Assembly (NCBI RefSeq): GCF_900091415.1
Contig: NZ_FMHU01000002.1
Coordinates: 434,001-498,000 of the forward strand
From: Micromonospora inyonensis
Lineage (GTDB): Bacteria > Actinomycetota > Actinomycetes > Mycobacteriales > Micromonosporaceae
Length of the DNA: 64,000 nt
Reading direction: 5' to 3'
The notes beneath the pieces are model-generated. The model had not been told where the DNA came from, did no database searches, and saw nothing but the letters and a program-made list of their open reading frames with translations. Positions 1-8,894 of this stretch are shown piece by piece (the stretch's first letter is position 1; each line of letters starts with the position of its first letter). The translations under genes and the position numbers were made by a program.

Positions 1-1
1 G

Positions 2-1582
2 CGCACCTACACCGAGCAGAACGAGAGCTACATGGGCTCCCGGGCCGGTGCGGCGCTGAAGAAGAACACCCCGGCCGGGGGCCGTACGTTCTCCGGCCCG
101 GCCGCCGCCTCGGCCGCTACCGAGGTCACCGTCAAGACGGTGCTGGCCAAGGACCCGGTCCGCCACCTGGCCACCCGGACCACCTTCGGCGCGACGCCCA
201 AGGTGCTCGCCGACATCGAGCGGATGGGCATCGACGCCTGGCTGCGCTGGCAGCTCGACCCGGACAAGATCGCCCCGACGAAGGCGGAGCTGAAGCTCAG
301 CGAACTGCCCACCCTCCGGATGACCCCGAAGCAGCTCCGCGAGCAGCGCGAGCAGCTCAACGAGCGCGGCGCGCAGCCGGAGAAGGAGATGGTGGACGCC
401 ACCATCTCCCGGCAGATCTGGTCGGAGCGGCAGCTGTTCGAGGTGATGGTCGACTTCTGGAACGACTTCCTGCACGTCGCCGCCGACGTCGACGGGGGCG
501 AGGTGTACCGGCACTCCTTCGACGTCGACGTGGTCCGCAAGTACGCCCTGACCAGCTACCCGGAGATGCTGGTCGCCGCGAACAAGCACCCCGCGCTGCT
601 GCTCTACCTCAACCAGAACGACTCCCGCGCCGACGCGGTCAACGAGAACCTCGCCCGGGAGAACCTCGAGCTGTACTCGGTCGGCGTCGACGGCGGCTAC
701 ACCGAGTCCGACGTCCGGCAGGCGGCGATGCTCCAGACCGGACGCGGCGTCTCCGACGGGGAGTACGTCTTCCGCGAGGACCGGCACTACGTCGGCAAGG
801 TCAAGATCCTCGGCTTCACCCACGCCAACAACTCCCGGGACCCGAAGAAGGCCGACGCGGCGATCGACGCGTACATCCGCTACATCGCGCTGCACCCCTC
901 CACCGCGCGGTACGTCGGGCAGAGCCTCGCCACCCGCTTCGTCTCGGACACTCCGCCGAAGACCCTGGTGGACCGGCTCGCCAAGACGTACACGGCGAAC
1001 CAGGGCCTGATCAAGCCGGTGCTGATGACCCTGTTCAGCTCCTCGGAGTTCTGGGCGTCGGTGGGGCAGAAGGTCCGCCGTCCGATGGAGTACCTGATCG
1101 CCACGTACCGGGTGCTCGGCGTCTCGCCCGAGGCGTCCGCCGACTACGAGGCCGGCGACAACAAGCGCACCCCGTACGCCCGGGGACTGCGCCGGATCGC
1201 CGACAAGCTGCGGGAACTGGGCCACTACCCGATGGGCCAGCCCACCCCGGACGGGTACCCCGACGGCTACGTCGCCTGGACCTCGGCCGGCACGATGGTC
1301 AACGGCTGGAACGAGGTCGGTGACGTGATCCACGGCTACCGCCGGGAGTTTTCCTACGTGAAGCCGGAACGGCTGGTCGCGAAGCCGCCGACCACCGCCG
1401 GGGCGTACGTGGACGCGCTCGCCCAGCGCCTCGTGCACCAGGAGCTGACCGACCGGGAGAAGGCACTCATCCTCGGCGTCGCCGGGGTGTCGGCCGGCAC
1501 CAGGGTCGACGCGTCGTTCAACGGGGCCGTCACCGCCGTCGCGCGGGCGATCCTCGCGTCCCCCCAGCACCACCTCCGGTGA
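2..1582 (+). CDS. DUF1800 family protein (5' end outside window)
   Basis: The reading frame is open from the left edge, so the 5' end is probably missing; an internal ATG at 32 would give 516 residues. The DUF1800 signature is present: an RHLATRTTFGATP segment near residue 45 (counting from ATG 32), a long helical middle, and a C-terminal segment ending in ASPQHHLR that resembles the usual family terminus. DUF1800 proteins are of unknown function and are almost always encoded next to a DUF1501 protein, as here. The stop codon overlaps the GTG of the DUF1501 gene (GTGA), so the two are translationally coupled. Family assignment is firm; biochemical role is unknown, probably extracytoplasmic. 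Confidence 0.88.
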   Translation, partial: RTYTEQNESYMGSRAGAALKKNTPAGGRTFSGPAAASAATEVTVKTVLAKDPVRHLATRTTFGATPKVLADIERMGIDAWLRWQLDPDKIAPTKAELKLSELPTLRMTPKQLREQREQLNERGAQPEKEMVDATISRQIWSERQLFEVMVDFWNDFLHVAADVDGGEVYRHSFDVDVVRKYALTSYPEMLVAANKHPALLLYLNQNDSRADAVNENLARENLELYSVGVDGGYTESDVRQAAMLQTGRGVSDGEYVFREDRHYVGKVKILGFTHANNSRDPKKADAAIDAYIRYIALHPSTARYVGQSLATRFVSDTPPKTLVDRLAKTYTANQGLIKPVLMTLFSSSEFWASVGQKVRRPMEYLIATYRVLGVSPEASADYEAGDNKRTPYARGLRRIADKLRELGHYPMGQPTPDGYPDGYVAWTSAGTMVNGWNEVGDVIHGYRREFSYVKPERLVAKPPTTAGAYVDALAQRLVHQELTDREKALILGVAGVSAGTRVDASFNGAVTAVARAILASPQHHLR

Positions 1583-2970
1583 GGCACCCGATGGAGAAGA
1601 CTGTGTACTCGTACCCCCTGCACCCCGAATGCCCGGATCTGCGGCGGCTGGCGGACGACCCGGCCGAGGCGCTGCTGCGGGCGGAGGCCGACGTCGTGGC
1701 CGCCGAGAACGCCGCCGAGCGGGACCGCTACCTGCGGTTGGAGGCGGAGGAGGAGGCCCAGCAGGACGGCCGCGGGGTGACCCGGCGGACCTTCGTCGCC
1801 GGGGCCGCCGCCACCGCCACCGCGCTGGCCACCGCGCAGTTCGTCACCACCTCGGCGTCCTTCGCCGCGACCAGGACCGGCACCCTGATCCACGTCTTCC
1901 TCTACGGTGGACTGGACGGGCTGAGCCTGGTGGCCCCGGCCGAGGACCCGGTGCTCCGCAAGGCCCGCCCCGACCTGCTGCTCGGCTCCGACTCCCTCGC
2001 CCTGTCCCGTGGCTTCAAGCTCACCAGCGCGTTCAAGCCGCTGGAGAAGTGGTTGAGGGCCGGGCAGCTCGGCTTCGTCCCGGCCGTCTCCGACGAGCGG
2101 CTCTCCCGCAGCCACTTCCAGGCCGCCGACGCGTGCAACCTGGGCGGCCTGCCCGGCGAGACCGGCGGCCGGGGCTGGCTGGACAGCCTGGTCGACCACC
2201 TCGGCAAGGGCACCGCGTTCCGCAGCGTCGGCATCGGCAGCACCCTGCCCCGGTCGCTGGTCGGCACCAACGGCGCGCTCTCGCTGGGCAGCGTCGGCTC
2301 GCTGCGGCTCAACGGCGACGAGAAGTACCGGGCCGCCACCGAGAAGGCCATCAAGGGACTCTTCACCGGGATCAACCATCCGGTCGAGGAGGCCGTCCAG
2401 GACGGCCTCGGCGCGCTGGCCACCGCCCAGAAACTCGCCGCGACGCCGTACCAGGCCGCCGAGGGGGTCGAGTACCAGGGCGTCGGCAACTCGTTCAAGC
2501 AGCTCGCCCAACTCATCAAGGGTGGCGCGAACGTGCGCGTGGCCACCATCGGCATGGGCGGTTACGACACGCACGAGAACCAGGGCACCCGGGAGGGCGG
2601 TCAGCTCTGGCGTCGGCTCAACGAGCTGGCCTCCGCGATGGCCGCCTTCTTCACCGACCTCGGTGACCAGGCCGCCGACGTGACGGTCATGGTCTCCAGC
2701 GAGTTCGGCCGTCGGGTCGCCTCGAACAGCGGCGGCACCGACCACGGACACGGCGGGGTGGTGACCGTCCTGTCCGGCCGTAAGCTCGCCGGCTCGCTGC
2801 TCGGCACCTGGCAGGGGCTGGACGACCTGGACAGCGGCGACGTGCCGGAGTACAACAACATGTTCAACGTCTACGGCTCCGTCGCACAGGGCCGCTTCGG
2901 GCTGACCAACGCGGAGGTGGACAAGATCTTCCCCCGGATGAAGTACACCCCGATCAAGCTGTACGCGTGA
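1579..2970 (+). CDS. DUF1501 family protein, Tat-type export signal
   Basis: 463 residues from GTG 1579 (an ATG four codons later, at 1591, is an alternative). A twin-arginine motif TRRTFVAGA lies at residues 68-76 and is followed by an Ala/Thr-rich hydrophobic stretch, so the protein is probably exported folded by Tat. It is unusual that about 67 charged residues precede the Arg pair. The rest matches DUF1501, a sulfatase/alkaline-phosphatase-like fold, with FLYGGLDGL after the signal, a GGYDTHENQ segment and an SSEFGRR plus DHGHGG segment typical of the metal-site region. It is coupled to the upstream DUF1800 gene and to the downstream oxidoreductase (GTGA overlap). Substrate unknown. Confidence 0.9.
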   Translation: MRHPMEKTVYSYPLHPECPDLRRLADDPAEALLRAEADVVAAENAAERDRYLRLEAEEEAQQDGRGVTRRTFVAGAAATATALATAQFVTTSASFAATRTGTLIHVFLYGGLDGLSLVAPAEDPVLRKARPDLLLGSDSLALSRGFKLTSAFKPLEKWLRAGQLGFVPAVSDERLSRSHFQAADACNLGGLPGETGGRGWLDSLVDHLGKGTAFRSVGIGSTLPRSLVGTNGALSLGSVGSLRLNGDEKYRAATEKAIKGLFTGINHPVEEAVQDGLGALATAQKLAATPYQAAEGVEYQGVGNSFKQLAQLIKGGANVRVATIGMGGYDTHENQGTREGGQLWRRLNELASAMAAFFTDLGDQAADVTVMVSSEFGRRVASNSGGTDHGHGGVVTVLSGRKLAGSLLGTWQGLDDLDSGDVPEYNNMFNVYGSVAQGRFGLTNAEVDKIFPRMKYTPIKLYA

Positions 2971-4385
2971 CGTATCCCCGTACCCACGCCGCCGGCCGTC
3001 GCGGCGGGACGATGTCCCGCTCCGGCGGCCGGTCGGCTGCGGCCGTACCACCGCGGGTGCCACCCCGGCGCGGGCCCGCCGGCCGCCGCGCGGTGCTCGC
3101 GGTGCTCTGGGCCGGGCTGGCCCTGGCCGTGCTGCCGTGGTGGTGGCAGACCCCGGACGACTCGCTGCGCACCACCACCGCCACGCTGACCGCCGCCGGG
3201 CGGATCACCGGTCTGGTCGCCGGCTACCTGCTGCTGGTGCAGGTGCTGCTGATGAGCCGTCTGCCGGTGCTGGAACGTCACCTCGGTGGCGAGCAGATCG
3301 CCCGCTGGCACCGGGACCTCGGGGTGACCCTGCTGACCGCGGTGCTCGCCCACGTGTCGCTGACCCTGACCGGCTACGCCCGGTTGCAGAGGCAGTCGGT
3401 GCTGGCCGAGGCCGGGGTGCTGCTGCGCGACTACGAGGACATGCTCGCCGCGTTCGCCGCCGCCGGCATCCTGGCCCTGCTCGGCCTCACCGGGATCCGG
3501 GCCGTCCGCACCGCCCTGCCCTACGAACTCTGGCACCACCTGCACCTGACCAGCTACCTGGTGCTGCTGCTCGGGTTCGGCCACCAGTTCGCCCACGGCC
3601 AGCAGCTCTTCCGTCCCGGGCCGGTCCGCACCGGCTGGATCGTGGCGTACGTGCTGGTGGTCGCCGCGCTGGCATGGGGCCGCGTGGTGGCGCCGCTGCG
3701 GTTCACCCTGCGGCACGACCTGCGGGTCGCCGACGTGGTCGCGGAGAATCCGGACACCATCTCCATCTACCTGACCGGCCGCCGGCTGAACCTGCTCGAC
3801 CTGCGTGGGGGGCAGTTCTTCCGGTGGCGGTTCCTGACACCCGGCCGCTGGTGGCAGGCGCACCCGTTCTCCCCGTCGGCGGCCGGGAACGGCCGGTGGC
3901 TGCGCCTGACCGTCAAGGTGGTCGGTCGGCACACCGCCGGCCTGCGCGGCCTGGCGCCGGGCACCCGGGTCTGGGCGGAGGGCCCCTCCGGTGTCTTCAC
4001 CGCCGCGCACCGGACCCGGGACCGGGCCCTGCTGATCGCCGGTGGTAGCGGCATCACCCCGATCCGGGCGTTGCTGGAGGAACTGCCGCCGGGCGCGGCG
4101 CTGATCTACCGGGCCCGGACCCCGGCCGACGTACTGCTGCACCGCGAGCTGGACTGGCTCGCCGAGGCCTACGGCACCGACGTCTGGTACGTCATCGGCT
4201 CCCGCGACGACCCCGGTCCCCGACGGATGATGAGCCCGCAGGGGCTGCGCCAGCTCGTGCCGGACCTCGCCGACCGGGACGTCTGGCTCTGCGGGCCGCC
4301 CGGCCTGGTCACCTCGACGGTGCGGGCGCTGCGCCGGGCCGGCGTGCCCCGCCGCCAGATCCACCTCGCCACGTTCGAGCTGTAG
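2967..4385 (+). CDS. Ferric-reductase-like membrane oxidoreductase with FAD/NAD(P) domain
   Basis: 472 residues from GTG 2967, which overlaps the previous stop; ATG 3012 would give 457. The N-terminal half has about six membrane helices with paired histidines suited to haem (WHRD, LAHVS, WHHLHLTSY, GFGHQFAHG), as in ferric reductase transmembrane domains. The C-terminal half is a ferredoxin-reductase-like module: HPFSPS corresponds to the FAD-binding motif, GGSGITPIRALLEEL to the NAD(P) loop, and WLCGPPGLV to the terminal CGP motif. It likely moves electrons from cytoplasmic NAD(P)H across the membrane. Its acceptor may be the FMN-binding protein encoded directly downstream; that link is inferred from context. 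Confidence 0.86.
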   Translation: MTYPRTHAAGRRGGTMSRSGGRSAAAVPPRVPPRRGPAGRRAVLAVLWAGLALAVLPWWWQTPDDSLRTTTATLTAAGRITGLVAGYLLLVQVLLMSRLPVLERHLGGEQIARWHRDLGVTLLTAVLAHVSLTLTGYARLQRQSVLAEAGVLLRDYEDMLAAFAAAGILALLGLTGIRAVRTALPYELWHHLHLTSYLVLLLGFGHQFAHGQQLFRPGPVRTGWIVAYVLVVAALAWGRVVAPLRFTLRHDLRVADVVAENPDTISIYLTGRRLNLLDLRGGQFFRWRFLTPGRWWQAHPFSPSAAGNGRWLRLTVKVVGRHTAGLRGLAPGTRVWAEGPSGVFTAAHRTRDRALLIAGGSGITPIRALLEELPPGAALIYRARTPADVLLHRELDWLAEAYGTDVWYVIGSRDDPGPRRMMSPQGLRQLVPDLADRDVWLCGPPGLVTSTVRALRRAGVPRRQIHLATFEL

Positions 4386-4397
4386 GAAGGTTCTCCC

Positions 4398-5006
4398 ATG
4401 CGTCGCGCGTTCCTCGCCGTCACCGGCCTGGCCGCTGGCACGACCCTGCTGGTCGTGCTCAAGGGCGCGCCGGAGACCAGCCGGGTCGCCGAGGTCGCCG
4501 CACCCGAGCGTCCGTCGGTGGTCCCCGCGCCCGCCGGTCCGACGCGCACCGGCTCCGCGCCGGCCAGCCCCGGTCGGACCCCAGCGCCACGGGCCTCCAC
4601 CAGTGCCGGGCCGTCGGACGAACCGTCCACGCCCGCGGCGGGCCGGAGCCCGCGTGCCCCGGGCAGCCGGACCACCAGTGCGGCGCCCACCCCGCGTCGG
4701 ACCACCGCCCCGCCGTCGACGAGGCGTACGGTCACCGGGCCGGTGGTCGGCAACGAGTACGGCAACGTGCAGGTGCGGATCACCCTCGCCGGTGACCGGA
4801 TCGTCGACGTGGTCGCCCTGGAGCTGCCGGAGGAGACCGCCGAGTCCGACCGGCGCAGCTCGTCGGTGGACGACCGGTACAGCGGCACCGACGGGGAGGT
4901 GGTGCGGCGGCAGGACGCCGACCTGGACACGGTCTCGGGGGCGACCGCGACCAGCGACGCGTACCAGCAGTCGTTGCAGGCCGCCATCGACGCCGTGCGG
5001 CGCTGA
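4398..5006 (+). CDS. FMN-binding domain protein, probable ApbE substrate
   Basis: 202 residues with a ribosome site (AGGAAGG, 4385-4391) before ATG 4398. It has a short N-terminal hydrophobic anchor (LAVTGLAAGTTLLVVL), then about 85 residues of Pro/Ser/Thr-rich linker, then a C-terminal FMN_bind domain. The flavinylation motif DTVSGATAT lies at residues 177-185; by analogy with NqrC the Thr of SGAT (residue 183) would carry FMN by a phosphoester bond. The next gene encodes ApbE, the enzyme that makes this bond. Likely an anchored extracytoplasmic electron carrier for the preceding reductase. Confidence 0.87.
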   Translation: MRRAFLAVTGLAAGTTLLVVLKGAPETSRVAEVAAPERPSVVPAPAGPTRTGSAPASPGRTPAPRASTSAGPSDEPSTPAAGRSPRAPGSRTTSAAPTPRRTTAPPSTRRTVTGPVVGNEYGNVQVRITLAGDRIVDVVALELPEETAESDRRSSSVDDRYSGTDGEVVRRQDADLDTVSGATATSDAYQQSLQAAIDAVRR

Positions 5007-5007
5007 G

Positions 5008-5796
5008 ATGGCCACGTCCCGCACCGCCGCCGCCCCACCCACGGTCCGTCCCGGCCTGCGCCGGGTCGAGCAGGTCATGGGTACGCCGATCAGCCTGGAT
5101 CTCGCCGACGACCTGCCCCGGGCCACCCTCGACGACCTGGCCGACGAGGTGTTCGGCTGGTTGCGCGAGGTCGACGCCCGGTTCAGCACGTACCGGGCCG
5201 ACAGCGAGGTGTCCCGCTTCGACCGGGGCGAGGTGCTGCTCTCCGAGGCGTCACCCGACCTGCGGCTGGTGCTGGAGCGCTGCGCGGACCTCTGGGGGGC
5301 GACGGACGGCTGGTTCGACGCGTACGCCACCGGAGCCTTCGACCCGTCCGGCTACGTCAAGGGCTGGGCGGCGCAGGTCGCCTCGGACCGGCTGCTCGCC
5401 GCCGGGGCCGCCAACCACTGCCTCAACGCCGGTGGGGACGTCCGGGTGCGCGGCCTCTCCCCGGCCGGCCGCCCCTGGCGGATCGGTATCCAGCACCCGT
5501 GGGACCGTACCGTCACCTTCCTCGTGCTCACCGGCACCGACCTGGCGGTCGCCACCTCCGGGGTCTACGAGCGGGGGCACCACGTGCTCGACCCGCGACG
5601 CGGTGAGCCGGCCCGAGGGCTGCGCTCGGTGACCGTGGTCGGCCCGGATCTCGGTGTGGCCGACGCCTACGCCACGGCGGCCGTCGCGATGGGTTCGGCC
5701 GGGGTGGGCTGGCTCGGTCGGCTGGCCGGGCACGAACACGCGGTGGTCACCGACACCGGACGGTGCCTGCGCTCACCGCGCCTGCCCACCGCCTGA
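5008..5796 (+). CDS. apbE: FAD:protein FMN transferase
   Basis: 262 residues from ATG 5008, one base after the preceding stop; I chose this start because upstream sequence in the same frame overlaps the FMN-binding gene. Family motifs are visible: VMGTPISLDL near the N terminus, DPSGYVKGWA, LNAGGDVRVRG, ATSGVYERGHHVLDPR and DAYATAAVAMG. ApbE transfers FMN from FAD to a Ser/Thr in SGAT-type motifs of secreted redox proteins, and the obvious substrate is encoded immediately upstream. No clear signal peptide is seen, so maturation may start in the cytoplasm or the N terminus may be misjudged. Last gene of the five-gene operon. Confidence 0.93.
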   Translation: MATSRTAAAPPTVRPGLRRVEQVMGTPISLDLADDLPRATLDDLADEVFGWLREVDARFSTYRADSEVSRFDRGEVLLSEASPDLRLVLERCADLWGATDGWFDAYATGAFDPSGYVKGWAAQVASDRLLAAGAANHCLNAGGDVRVRGLSPAGRPWRIGIQHPWDRTVTFLVLTGTDLAVATSGVYERGHHVLDPRRGEPARGLRSVTVVGPDLGVADAYATAAVAMGSAGVGWLGRLAGHEHAVVTDTGRCLRSPRLPTA

Positions 5797-6148
5797 CCGT
5801 GCCGTGCCGTGCCCGTTCCCGCGCCTGATCGTGCCCGCCGCCTGGCCCCCCCGTGCCCGTTGCCGCCGGGCACCGTCGGACGGGACGCGCCGGAGGGCTC
5901 GGGAGGCGGGTGGACCTCAGCGGGGCGGGCGGCTGCCGGCGGGACGGGTGCCGAAGGGACGTGGGCGGCCGGGGCGGGAGCCGGCTGGTCTCGTGCCGAC
6001 CCGGCGGTACGGCCGCCGCTGCGGTGGTGGGTCGGCACCTTCGGCTCGCCGGGCCGGATCGTCGATGGACATCGTTCCCCCGATCGGGGCGCGACCGCGC
6101 CCCCACCTGGACCAACGACGCGCCGCCCCGGCGGGACGTGGCGCGGGG
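5797..6148. other. Intergenic region between convergent operons
   Basis: 352 bases between the apbE stop and the stop of the leftward Prim-Pol-like gene. It is GC-rich, with short iterations of GTGCC near 5800-5860. I see no credible reading frame, terminator with a T tract, or known repeat in it. Confidence 0.6.
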
Positions 6149-6817
6149 TCAGAAGCCGCGGCGGGGGAGCGGGAGCTGACCGGGGAGCAGGTCCGCGGTC
6201 AGGGCGATGCCGGTGGCCCGCAACGCGTCCACCATCACCTTCTGCACCAGGTAGGAGTCGGGCAGCCGCCAGCGGGCCTGTTCCGGGGCGAGGGCCCAGC
6301 GCACCGGTCCCTCCGGCAGCCGGGTCGGCGGGGCGGGGATCCACGAGCCGACCCCGTGCCGGACGACGTGGAAACAGTGGTCCAGCTCGGGCCGGAGCGG
6401 GTCGCCGGGGAGGACCAGGAACATCCACCGCCCGGTGGGGGTGACCGCGACCGGACCACGTGACCGGTCGGCGGGGTGGTCGGAGATCGCGTCGAGCACG
6501 TGCTGGCCGAGGTACGAGGGCACCTCCAGCACGTCGAAGGCCCGGCCGGTGGGGAGCAGCACCCCGTGCGGGCGGTTGTGCCACCAGGTCGCCACCCGGG
6601 CCGGATCGGTGCTGGCGGCGAGTTCCCAGTTCTCGAGGGCGGGGTGGCAGCCCACGGTCGGGCAGCCGGCCCGGCCACAGACGAAGCGGCTGCGGGCGAG
6701 GCAGGCACCGGGGGTGACCTCCCAGCCGTGCATCGCGTACCGGACCGCGATCCGGCGCAGCCGCACCCGTTCCAGTGGCGACAGATGAACGACGCGCGGT
6801 CCGACGGTCCCCCACAT
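6149..6817 (-). CDS. Bifunctional DNA primase/polymerase-like (Prim-Pol) domain protein
   Basis: 222 residues from ATG 6817 with a good ribosome site (AGAGGAG) upstream on the minus strand. The segment RYAMHGWEVTPG followed by cysteines (FVCGRAGCPTVGCHP), then TWWHNRPHGVLLPTG and FDVLEVP, is the pattern of the N-terminal Prim-Pol domain found in phage and actinobacterial primases. It lacks a helicase domain and is much shorter than phage primases; stand-alone versions occur commonly in actinomycete chromosomes and their role is not established. It is divergent from the HTH/TPR regulator. The family call is moderate and catalytic activity is uncertain, because the usual acidic triad is only partly recognisable. 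Confidence 0.65.
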   Translation of the reverse strand: MWGTVGPRVVHLSPLERVRLRRIAVRYAMHGWEVTPGACLARSRFVCGRAGCPTVGCHPALENWELAASTDPARVATWWHNRPHGVLLPTGRAFDVLEVPSYLGQHVLDAISDHPADRSRGPVAVTPTGRWMFLVLPGDPLRPELDHCFHVVRHGVGSWIPAPPTRLPEGPVRWALAPEQARWRLPDSYLVQKVMVDALRATGIALTADLLPGQLPLPRRGF

Positions 6818-6907
6818 GATGTGTGCTCCTCTCGGGTGTCACGGTCCGGTCACGTCGGGCGTCGAGCCCCGTCACTACCGTCACCGGTGCTCGTTCGACA
6901 GGCGAAT

Positions 6908-6918
6908 TGCAAGTTGCA
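6908..6918. promoter_or_regulatory. Candidate operator TGCAA-G-TTGCA
   Basis: An 11-bp interrupted palindrome inside the only AT-richer patch of the 224-base region between the divergent Prim-Pol-like gene and the HTH/TPR regulator. It also reads as a direct repeat TTGCA-AG-TTGCA. It could be the autoregulatory site of the HTH protein; only its symmetry and position support this. Confidence 0.3.
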
Positions 6919-7041
6919 CGGAAGCTATGGGGTCGGGTTTGGCGAGTGCCGCACAGACTGTGCGACCAGGACAAACCAGACCAGACGGATTGTCGCCTGC
7001 GGTGGAACTCCCGGAAGATGCCGGGCAGGAAGGGAGCGGAG

Positions 7042-8271
7042 ATGGACGAGTTACCGATCGGGCGGCGGGTGGCCTACTGGCGTGGGCGACGCAAGATGTC
7101 GCAACAGGTGTTCGCCGATCGGTTGGGCAAGTCCAAGAGCTGGGTCGACAAGATCGAGCGCGGGGTCCGTCGGCTCGACAAGTTCTCCGTCCTCTACGAG
7201 ATCGCCGACATCCTCGAGGTCGAGGTGCAACTGCTGGTCGGCAGGGACCCGGAGCGGCGCAGCGACGCGCTGAACTGCATCGACCAGGTCGAGGTCGACC
7301 AGATCCGGGCGGCCCTGGAGCGGTACGACGCGCTCAGCGCGTACTTCGACGCGGTGCCGTACCCGCCGATGCTCGGTGACATGCGCAAGGCGGTGACCCA
7401 CGCCTGGCTCACCTACCAGTACGGCCGGTACGGCATGCTGACCCGGGCGCTGCCGAAGCTGCTGCGCGACGCGCAGGCCGCCGACGCCGCGTACAGCGGT
7501 GACGACCAGGGGCGTGAGGCGGCCCACCTGCTCGGGCAGATCTACCAGATCACCTCGTCGGTGCTGCGCAAGCTCGGCGAGTGCGAGCTGGCCTGGCTCG
7601 CCGCCGACCGGGCGCTCGCGGTCTCCCAGCGCGCCGACGACCAGTTCCTCGCCGGCATCGCCACCACCCGGGTCGGCAACGCGCTGCTCGCCATGGGTCG
7701 GGCCCGATCGGCGCTGGAGTTGAACGTGCGCATCGCCAACCGGCTCGCCCCGGGCGGCGGCAACGAGGAGAGCCCGGCACGTCTTTCGGTCTACGGGATG
7801 CTGCTGCTCCAGGGAGCGATGGCGGCGGCCCGGAGCGGGGACTCGGCCACCGTGGAGGACCTGCTCGACGGCGCGCAGGAGGCCGCGAACCGGCTCGGCG
7901 GGGACCACAACCACTACTGGACCTGTTTCGGGCCGACCAACCTGAAGCTGCACCGGGCCGCCGCCGCCGTCGAGCTGGGCGACGGGGGACGGGCCGTGGA
8001 GACCCACCACTCCATCGAGCTGCCGGCGTTCAACGCGCTGCTGCCGGAGCGGCGGGCCCACCACATGCTCGACATCGCCCGGGGCTTCGCCCAGATCGGC
8101 GACCTGGCCAGCGCCGGGGAGATGCTGCTGAAGGGTGACCGGCTCGCGCCGTCCGAGATCCGTTGCCGTCCGATCGCCCACGAGGTGATGTCCGACATCC
8201 TGCGTCGCACACGGGGTGCGCCGTCATCGCCGATCGCGGAGTTGGCTGAACACATGGGAGTCGGGATATGA
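7042..8271 (+). CDS. XRE-type helix-turn-helix regulator with helical/TPR-like C-terminal domain
   Basis: 409 residues from ATG 7042, chosen because AGGAAGGGAG lies just upstream and the HTH begins at once (IGRRVAYWRGRRKMSQQVFADRLGKSKSW... pattern, residues about 6-60). The remainder is all-helical and Ala/Leu-rich with repeated 34-residue-like helices, as in the large actinomycete family of HTH proteins with a TPR-like sensor region. It overlaps the flavoprotein gene by four bases (ATGA), so both are made from one message. Probably a transcription regulator whose target includes its own operon; the ligand is unknown. No kinase or other catalytic motif is visible. Confidence 0.85.
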   Translation: MDELPIGRRVAYWRGRRKMSQQVFADRLGKSKSWVDKIERGVRRLDKFSVLYEIADILEVEVQLLVGRDPERRSDALNCIDQVEVDQIRAALERYDALSAYFDAVPYPPMLGDMRKAVTHAWLTYQYGRYGMLTRALPKLLRDAQAADAAYSGDDQGREAAHLLGQIYQITSSVLRKLGECELAWLAADRALAVSQRADDQFLAGIATTRVGNALLAMGRARSALELNVRIANRLAPGGGNEESPARLSVYGMLLLQGAMAAARSGDSATVEDLLDGAQEAANRLGGDHNHYWTCFGPTNLKLHRAAAAVELGDGGRAVETHHSIELPAFNALLPERRAHHMLDIARGFAQIGDLASAGEMLLKGDRLAPSEIRCRPIAHEVMSDILRRTRGAPSSPIAELAEHMGVGI

Positions 8272-8846
8272 CCGCGGTCGTCCCCTCGGCGAACGACCGC
8301 CGGCCGGTGCTGTACGTGATCGTCTGTGGCTCGCCGCTGGCCGGCCGGGTCGGCCGGCTGGTCGAGCTTGCCCAGTCCGACGGCTGGGACGTCTGCCTGG
8401 TCACCACACCGGACGGGGCGAAGTTCGTCGACCCGGCGGCACTGGCCAGGGCGACCGGTCACCCGGTCCGCACCACCTACAAGAGCCCGGGTGACCCGGA
8501 CGTCCTGCCGCCGGCGGACGCGATGGTGGTCTGTCCCGCCACCGTCAACACGGTCAACAAGTGGGCGGCCGGGATCACCGACACGCTCGCGCTCGGCCTG
8601 CTGGTGGAGGCGCAGGGACTCGGCGTGCCGATCGTGGCGGTGCCCTTCACCAACAACGCGATGGCGACCCATCCGGCCTTCCGGGCGGCCCTGGACCGCC
8701 TGGGGGAGTGGGGAGTGACGGTGCTCTTCGGCGACGACGTGTACCCCCTGCACGCGCCCGGCATCGGTGAGCGCCACCTGCACACCTTTCCCTGGGAACG
8801 GGCCCTGGGCGCGCTGCCCGCCCCGGCCTGCCCCACAGCCCGGTAG
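8268..8846 (+). CDS. Flavoprotein (HFCD/PPC-decarboxylase-like family)
   Basis: 192 residues, start ATG 8268 overlapping the regulator stop. The fold signature of the flavoprotein family is clear: VLYVIVCGSPLAGRVGRLVE at the N terminus, and ADAMVVCPATVNTVNKWAAG with TDTLALGLLVEA, corresponding to the PASxNT..K.A.GIAD..L motif that binds FMN in phosphopantothenoylcysteine decarboxylase and epidermin-type decarboxylases. It lacks the CoaB half, so it is not CoaBC. The substrate is unknown. Coupling to an HTH/TPR regulator is a recurrent arrangement in actinomycetes, which suggests that the regulator controls or senses this enzyme. Confidence 0.83.
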   Translation: MTAVVPSANDRRPVLYVIVCGSPLAGRVGRLVELAQSDGWDVCLVTTPDGAKFVDPAALARATGHPVRTTYKSPGDPDVLPPADAMVVCPATVNTVNKWAAGITDTLALGLLVEAQGLGVPIVAVPFTNNAMATHPAFRAALDRLGEWGVTVLFGDDVYPLHAPGIGERHLHTFPWERALGALPAPACPTAR

Positions 8847-8894
8847 ACGTCGACGCCGGTCGCGCTGTGTAGCCCCCTCCTGGCTCAGCTGACA

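Noticed and set aside
1354-3063. Long leftward frames antisense to the DUF1501 gene, and similar frames elsewhere
   Set aside because: GC-rich coding DNA produces open antisense frames; these lack family motifs and have Gly/Arg/Ala-heavy composition.
4603-5007. Longer N terminus for ApbE
   Set aside because: Those codons overlap the FMN-binding gene and are Arg/Pro-rich out-of-frame sequence; ATG 5008 fits the family.
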